Assembly (NCBI GenBank): GCA_002361335.1
Contig: DESS01000171.1
Span: 1 to 7,698, forward strand
Direction of reading: 5' to 3'
Source: Richelia sp. UBA3308
Lineage (GTDB): Bacteria > Cyanobacteriota > Cyanobacteriia > Cyanobacteriales > Nostocaceae
DNA: 7,698 nucleotides
This document shows, one piece after another, positions 4,791 to 7,698 of the stretch; within the stretch, counting starts at the first letter, position 1, and each line of letters opens with the position of its first letter. The translations under genes were made by a program, and so were the position numbers. A model generated the notes under the pieces. The model made no database searches, had not been told where the DNA came from, and worked only from the letters and a program-made list of their open reading frames with translations.

Positions 4791-6353
4791 TCATTCTTTA
4801 ATTACTTTCAAATTAGACAAAGTAGTATCAGCACAATTACTGATAAATCCACCCATTTTATTGATATATTTCAGGTATTCTAAAGCTGTAGGGGTAATTA
4901 TTTCTCCTGGCATTAATAGGGGAATTCCTGGTGGGTAAGGGCAGACAATTTCGGCACAAGTACGGTTTATTGTTTTTTCGATGGGTACGCTTTCTGTTGC
5001 GGCGAAGAATGCTTGACGTGGCGATAGATGTAAATTGATCACTTTTGTGGGATTATGACCTAAATAGTTTTGCAAAACTCTACAATCAAACCCTTTCTCA
5101 ATTGTCAGGGGGGGTTTACTATATTCTTTTGCCAATTTTTTAAAAGCTTTTACTAATTGTTCTATATCGGATTCGGTATTACCCAAGCTAATAATAAATG
5201 TCAGATGTTGTAATGAAGCGAATTCTGGGGTTACGTTAAATTGTTCGTCGAAAATTTCTTCTGCTTCAAATCCTGTTATCCCTAATTCAGAAACAGTTAC
5301 ACTTAAGCGGGTTTTGTCTAAAGCAGTCCCCATGAAAAAATTTATGCCCTCCGGGCACGCTGCGCTATCACCATCATTTATCAAAGTTTTTTTCTCCCCC
5401 TGCTCTTTCAAATCAGATGAGGGAAAATTTAAAATTGATAATCCTGGTATTTTATTAATACGTTTTCTGGCTTGATCTGCGAGTTGTAATGTATGGCTAA
5501 GTAATTCTTTACCGTGGAGCGCCATTTGTTGTCGTGCTGCATCTAAGGAAGCTAGTAATATATAACTGGGACTGGTAGATTGTAGGATTTGTAAGGCTTT
5601 ATTGACGCGGTTAATATTTATTCTTTCCCCTTGCAGGTGCAGCATTGATGCTTGAGTCATGGCACCAAGGGTTTTATGGATGGATTGTACGCTTAAATCG
5701 GCTCCAGCGGCTAAGGCGGGGATGGGTAATTCTGGATGGAAGTTAAAGTGTGCGCCGTGGGCTTCGTCTACTAGTAAGGGGATATTATGTTCATGGGTGA
5801 GTTTGGCGATCGCTGTAATATCTCCACATACACCATAATATGTTGGGTAAACCATCATCACAGCTTTGGCATCGGGATGTTTTTTTAATGCTGTTTCTAA
5901 ACTTTGGGGAGTGATGCTGTGGGCAATATCTAAAGTTGAATCATATTCTGGGTTGATGAAGATTGGGATAGCACCAGAAAGAATTAAACCGGATATTGCA
6001 CAAGAATGAATATTACGGGGAAGAATTATTTTATCGCGATCGCCACAAGTTGCCAAAATTGCCGCTTCTATTCCACAAGTGGAACCATTGACAAGAAACC
6101 AAGTTTGTGATGCACCAAAAGCTTGGGCGGCAAGTTGTTGCGCTTGTTGGATAACACCATTGGGTGTAAATAAACAATCTAATTCAGTTAATTCAGTTAA
6201 ATCGGCACGAAATACAGTTTTACCAAAATAATCAGCGAGTTTTGGCGAAATTCCTCTTCCTTGTTTGTGCCCTGGGGTGTAAAACGGCGTATGGATTCTT
6301 TTAGCGTTGGATATTAGAGCATCGAGTAAAGGAGTTTGATTTTGATCGAGCAT
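4791..6353 (-). CDS. PLP-dependent Orn/Lys/Arg decarboxylase, short (fold-type I) form
   Basis: A 520-residue cytoplasmic enzyme that removes the alpha-carboxyl of a basic amino acid, giving agmatine, cadaverine or putrescine; which one cannot be told from sequence. TPGHKQGRG is at 26-34 and NGSTCG (89-94) binds the PLP phosphate. H116 stacks on the cofactor, DEAHGAH (196-202) carries the pyridine-contacting D196, and SIHKTLGAMTQ (224-234) contains the Schiff-base lysine K227. The C-terminal domain includes CPYPPGIPLLMPGE (471-484). Length and layout match the short cyanobacterial/Bacillus-type group that lacks the N-terminal wing domain of the E. coli inducible enzymes. Residues 327-338 (DGDSAACPEGIN) are encoded by an inserted dispersed repeat in the segment between the PLP domain core and the LDKTRL (345-350) strand. 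The frame stays open and all catalytic motifs are intact, so the enzyme is probably functional. The start lies 7 bp from a heptamer array and has no Shine-Dalgarno sequence. Confidence 0.93.
   Translation of the reverse strand: MLDQNQTPLLDALISNAKRIHTPFYTPGHKQGRGISPKLADYFGKTVFRADLTELTELDCLFTPNGVIQQAQQLAAQAFGASQTWFLVNGSTCGIEAAILATCGDRDKIILPRNIHSCAISGLILSGAIPIFINPEYDSTLDIAHSITPQSLETALKKHPDAKAVMMVYPTYYGVCGDITAIAKLTHEHNIPLLVDEAHGAHFNFHPELPIPALAAGADLSVQSIHKTLGAMTQASMLHLQGERININRVNKALQILQSTSPSYILLASLDAARQQMALHGKELLSHTLQLADQARKRINKIPGLSILNFPSSDLKEQGEKKTLINDGDSAACPEGINFFMGTALDKTRLSVTVSELGITGFEAEEIFDEQFNVTPEFASLQHLTFIISLGNTESDIEQLVKAFKKLAKEYSKPPLTIEKGFDCRVLQNYLGHNPTKVINLHLSPRQAFFAATESVPIEKTINRTCAEIVCPYPPGIPLLMPGEIITPTALEYLKYINKMGGFISNCADTTLSNLKVIKE
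5340..5381 (-). mobile_element. Small dispersed repeat inserted in frame in the decarboxylase gene
   Basis: A GC-rich island in an AT-rich gene. On the plus strand ATTTAT (5340-5345) and ATTTAT (5376-5381) flank a 30-bp segment holding two hairpin-forming stretches: a perfect GCCC-TCC-GGGC (5346-5356), and an imperfect one, overlapping its end, in GCACGCTGCGC (5355-5365). Removing one flank plus the insert deletes exactly 36 bp, 12 codons, and joins LIN to FFMG without changing other residues. The core resembles the tiny (21-27 nt) dispersed repeats described from Nostoc punctiforme and relatives. Membership of a named SDR family is not verified. The 6-bp direct repeats look like a target-site duplication. 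Confidence 0.7.
5806..6043. repeat. Two HIP1 octamers (GCGATCGC) at 5806-5813 and 6036-6043
   Basis: Both lie in the PLP-domain part of the decarboxylase gene and conform to the cyanobacterial HIP1 signature. Confidence 0.95.
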
Positions 6354-6360
6354 TTGAAAT

Positions 6361-6388
6361 CAATTAGCAATTATTAATTATCAATTAA
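6361..6388. repeat. Tandem heptamer array, 4 units of CAATTAN, next to the decarboxylase start
   Basis: Four degenerate units: CAATTAG, CAATTAT, TAATTAT, CAATTAA. The array ends 7 bp from the decarboxylase ATG (minus strand), so it lies in the leader of that gene, as the AACTATC array does for glk. With only four AT-rich units, chance is less firmly excluded than for the longer arrays. Confidence 0.6.
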
Positions 6389-6796
6389 TTCGGTACGCAT
6401 TTAAGTTGTAGATTTATAAATATTATTGCTGATTCAGTACATAGTATGCTAATAATCTTGCTCAAAAGCTTGAAATTCTTACTAGAGGAAGCAAGCTGTA
6501 TAAATTACCTTGATAGTAAATACTATTTTGATTCCCTATTTTCTACTCCCTCCACCCGAGTTGCCTTTTTTATTATTTGTAAGCTAAAATTATTATCTCT
6601 TTTACATGACAGCAAGACAGCCTTTTCCCTAGATTTTTTCCTTTCCACAGATAAATCCGGGGGCTTGTATCCAGTTTATTTTTTGGTGATTTGTTGATGG
6701 TTAAAAATGCCTAAGTCTATATATTTATAGTGAATAAAAAATAAAAAAATCCTGTATAAAATTAGATTTTAAATCAATTTTTGTTCAGAAATATAC
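6389..6796. other. Divergent AT-rich spacer between the decarboxylase and PEP-CTERM genes
   Basis: About 400 bp without a convincing gene; an 83-codon open frame at 6446-6697 was rejected. It must hold the decarboxylase promoter on the minus strand, but only weak -35/-10 candidates are visible. A 14-bp inverted repeat ATAGTA-AA-TACTAT at 6513-6526 is the best operator-like site. The rest is low-complexity AT-rich DNA, including a pyrimidine-rich plus strand at about 6540-6650. Confidence 0.5.
6513..6526. promoter_or_regulatory. Operator-like palindrome ATAGTA-AA-TACTAT
   Basis: Perfect 6-bp arms around a 2-bp centre, located 160 bp upstream of the decarboxylase start and 346 bp upstream of the PEP-CTERM gene start in a divergent spacer. 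The compact symmetry suits a dimeric DNA-binding protein better than an RNA hairpin, whose loop would be too short. No regulator can be named. Confidence 0.3.
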
Positions 6797-6826
6797 TTGT
6801 CTTTTAAAATATAAAGTTAGTATAAA
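6797..6826 (+). promoter_or_regulatory. Candidate sigma-70-type promoter for the PEP-CTERM gene
   Basis: TTGTCT (6797-6802) and TATAAA (6821-6826) are separated by 18 bp. Transcription would start near 6833, giving a leader of about 40 nt. A 7-bp inverted repeat AGTTAGT/ACTAACT (6815-6821 and 6837-6843) brackets the -10 box and start region and could be an operator. AT-rich context makes chance matches likely. Confidence 0.4.
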
Positions 6827-6871
6827 TGAAAAAATAACTAACTGTAATCTTTCAATAAAGAGTGAGTCATT

Positions 6872-7447
6872 ATGCGAATTAGTAATCTCCTAATGCTAGG
6901 TTCTTTAATCGCAATTGCTTTACCTAATCTTTCTGCCCAAGCAGTACAAGTAAATGGTTCATTTGACTGGAATTCCAGAGGTATAGAGTTTTTAGAGAAT
7001 GGTGAAAGGAATCCATTCTTTGAAGACAATATATTTTCCGGTTCCGCAATCTTTCAATTTGAAAAAGAACCTTTCCGAAAAGGTGATGTAACTTTCACGA
7101 TTAATGAATTGAATAATCAAATGATTGAGCCAAGTATTCAAGAATTTGATATCACAAGTGCTACATTTGCAGAAAACTGGGAACTAATAAGTTTTGCTTT
7201 TAATAATTCAGATAATACATCCAGGGGGATAGTTGATTTTAGTAACCCGAAAGACAGTAGCAAATCATTTTTTATAGGTCCTGAGGAACCAACTACTTTG
7301 GAACCAAGTAATCTCAAAACTACTTTTAAAGGCAAAACTATCCCTGAACCTTCCACAATTTTTGGCATCATGACAGTTTTTGTTGGAGCAGGATTTACAA
7401 GAAAGCATTTAAAAAAATCAAAAAAAGCAAAATCGAAAACTGCTTAG
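6872..7447 (+). CDS. PEP-CTERM domain exported protein, function unknown
   Basis: A 191-residue protein with an N-terminal signal peptide (core about 5-18, cleavage motif A22-Q23-A24 before V25) and a C-terminal PEP-CTERM sorting signal. The signal consists of P158-E159-P160-S161-T162, a hydrophobic segment at about 163-175, and a basic tail from R177 to K189. PEP-CTERM proteins are exported and processed by an exosortase, ending at the cell surface or in the extracellular matrix. No exosortase gene is in this window. The middle (25-155) is rich in beta-type and polar residues (GSFDWNSRG, FSGSAIFQFE, DVTFTINE) and looks like a small beta-sandwich, but I do not recognise a family. The start is supported by the signal peptide and by a weak purine-rich AAGAGTGAG sequence just upstream. 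A strong hairpin lies 58 bp after the stop, suggesting a single-gene transcript. Confidence 0.88.
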   Translation: MRISNLLMLGSLIAIALPNLSAQAVQVNGSFDWNSRGIEFLENGERNPFFEDNIFSGSAIFQFEKEPFRKGDVTFTINELNNQMIEPSIQEFDITSATFAENWELISFAFNNSDNTSRGIVDFSNPKDSSKSFFIGPEEPTTLEPSNLKTTFKGKTIPEPSTIFGIMTVFVGAGFTRKHLKKSKKAKSKTA

Positions 7448-7505
7448 TAAAGCTATAAAAAAAAGGGGTTGCTGTCATCAGTTATATGAATTTAGATTTC
7501 CCATC

Positions 7506-7533
7506 CGGCGTGCATATTGTGCACGCCGTTTCT
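7506..7533 (+). terminator. Rho-independent-type terminator after the PEP-CTERM gene
   Basis: Perfect 9-bp GC-rich stem CGGCGTGCA / TGCACGCCG (7506-7514 and 7520-7528) with a 5-nt loop TATTG, followed by TTTCT. The T-run is short, but the stem is by far the strongest hairpin in the AT-rich spacer and lies downstream of the gene in the right orientation. Confidence 0.7.
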
Positions 7534-7698
7534 ACAATCGTTTAGCTTATACTGAAAATCAAATATACAGCACGCTCGTTTATATTTTGAGTACAGTAAT
7601 ATATTTGAAAATCTCCACATATACCGTGACAAGCAGATACTTAATCATTCAAATACAAAGCTTTTAACTAACTGTTGTTTAAAACTATTGCGATTTCA
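7534..7698. other. Non-coding right end with inverted repeats
   Basis: No gene seen. It holds a 9-bp inverted repeat TCAAATATA/TATATTTGA (7559-7567 and 7600-7608). At 7682-7694 is the 13-mer AAACTATTGCGAT, the exact reverse complement of the core of the 54-bp repeat at positions 11-23. The repeat copy may continue past the window edge. Confidence 0.5.

Noticed and set aside
6446..6697. Plus-strand open frame of 83 codons in the divergent spacer
   Set aside because: No ribosome binding site, composition rich in Leu, Phe, Ser and Cys as expected from AT- and pyrimidine-rich non-coding DNA, no recognisable domain or convincing signal peptide.
6838..7029. Minus-strand open frame of 63 codons
   Set aside because: Antisense to the start of the PEP-CTERM gene and covers its leader; no supporting features.
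7138..7371. Minus-strand open frame of 77 codons
   Set aside because: Antisense within the PEP-CTERM gene, whose signal peptide and sorting signal confirm the plus-strand reading.
1..7698. Defence island, phage or gene-cluster system
   Set aside because: No nuclease, helicase, transposase, integrase, toxin-antitoxin or phage structural motifs appear in any convincing reading frame; the genes are metabolic, exported or unknown.

Overview
The window looks like chromosomal DNA from a filamentous, heterocyst-group type cyanobacterium (Nostocales or close relatives). The grounds are six copies of the HIP1 octamer GCGATCGC (549, 631, 3093, 3649, 5806, 6036), several arrays of degenerate tandem heptamers between genes, a short GC-rich dispersed repeat lodged inside a gene, an AT-rich background, a PEP-CTERM protein, and a short-form Orn/Lys/Arg decarboxylase of the kind common in cyanobacteria. 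Genus and species cannot be fixed from the sequence.

Layout, left to right. 1-323: non-coding DNA opening with two copies of a 54-bp direct repeat. 324-1817 (+): a membrane-anchored, Asn/Gln-rich, internally repetitive protein of unknown function. 1818-2018: spacer with a 19-codon signal-peptide-like mini-ORF. 2019-2666 (+): histidine phosphatase superfamily protein. 2667-2900: spacer filled with two back-to-back heptamer arrays that run to within 5 bp of the next start codon. 2901-3923 (+): glucokinase (glk). 3973-4554 (+): small secreted protein, possibly co-transcribed with glk. 4555-4790: convergent spacer with two further heptamer-type repeats. 4791-6353 (-): PLP-dependent Orn/Lys/Arg decarboxylase carrying a 12-codon insertion that looks like a small dispersed repeat. 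6354-6871: divergent spacer with another heptamer array, a short palindrome and a candidate promoter. 6872-7447 (+): PEP-CTERM exported protein, followed by a strong hairpin terminator at 7506-7528. 7529-7698: non-coding, ending in an inverted fragment of the repeat seen at position 1.

The genes do not form one pathway. Glucokinase feeds glucose into glucose-6-phosphate metabolism; the decarboxylase makes a di- or polyamine from a basic amino acid; three proteins (324-1817, 3973-4554, 6872-7447) are predicted to be exported or membrane-anchored. I see no defence system, phage, CRISPR array, transposase, rRNA or tRNA. The most interesting content is the small-repeat biology: heptamer arrays of five different sequences, two of them abutting start codons, and an in-frame repeat insertion in the decarboxylase bounded by a perfect 6-bp duplication.
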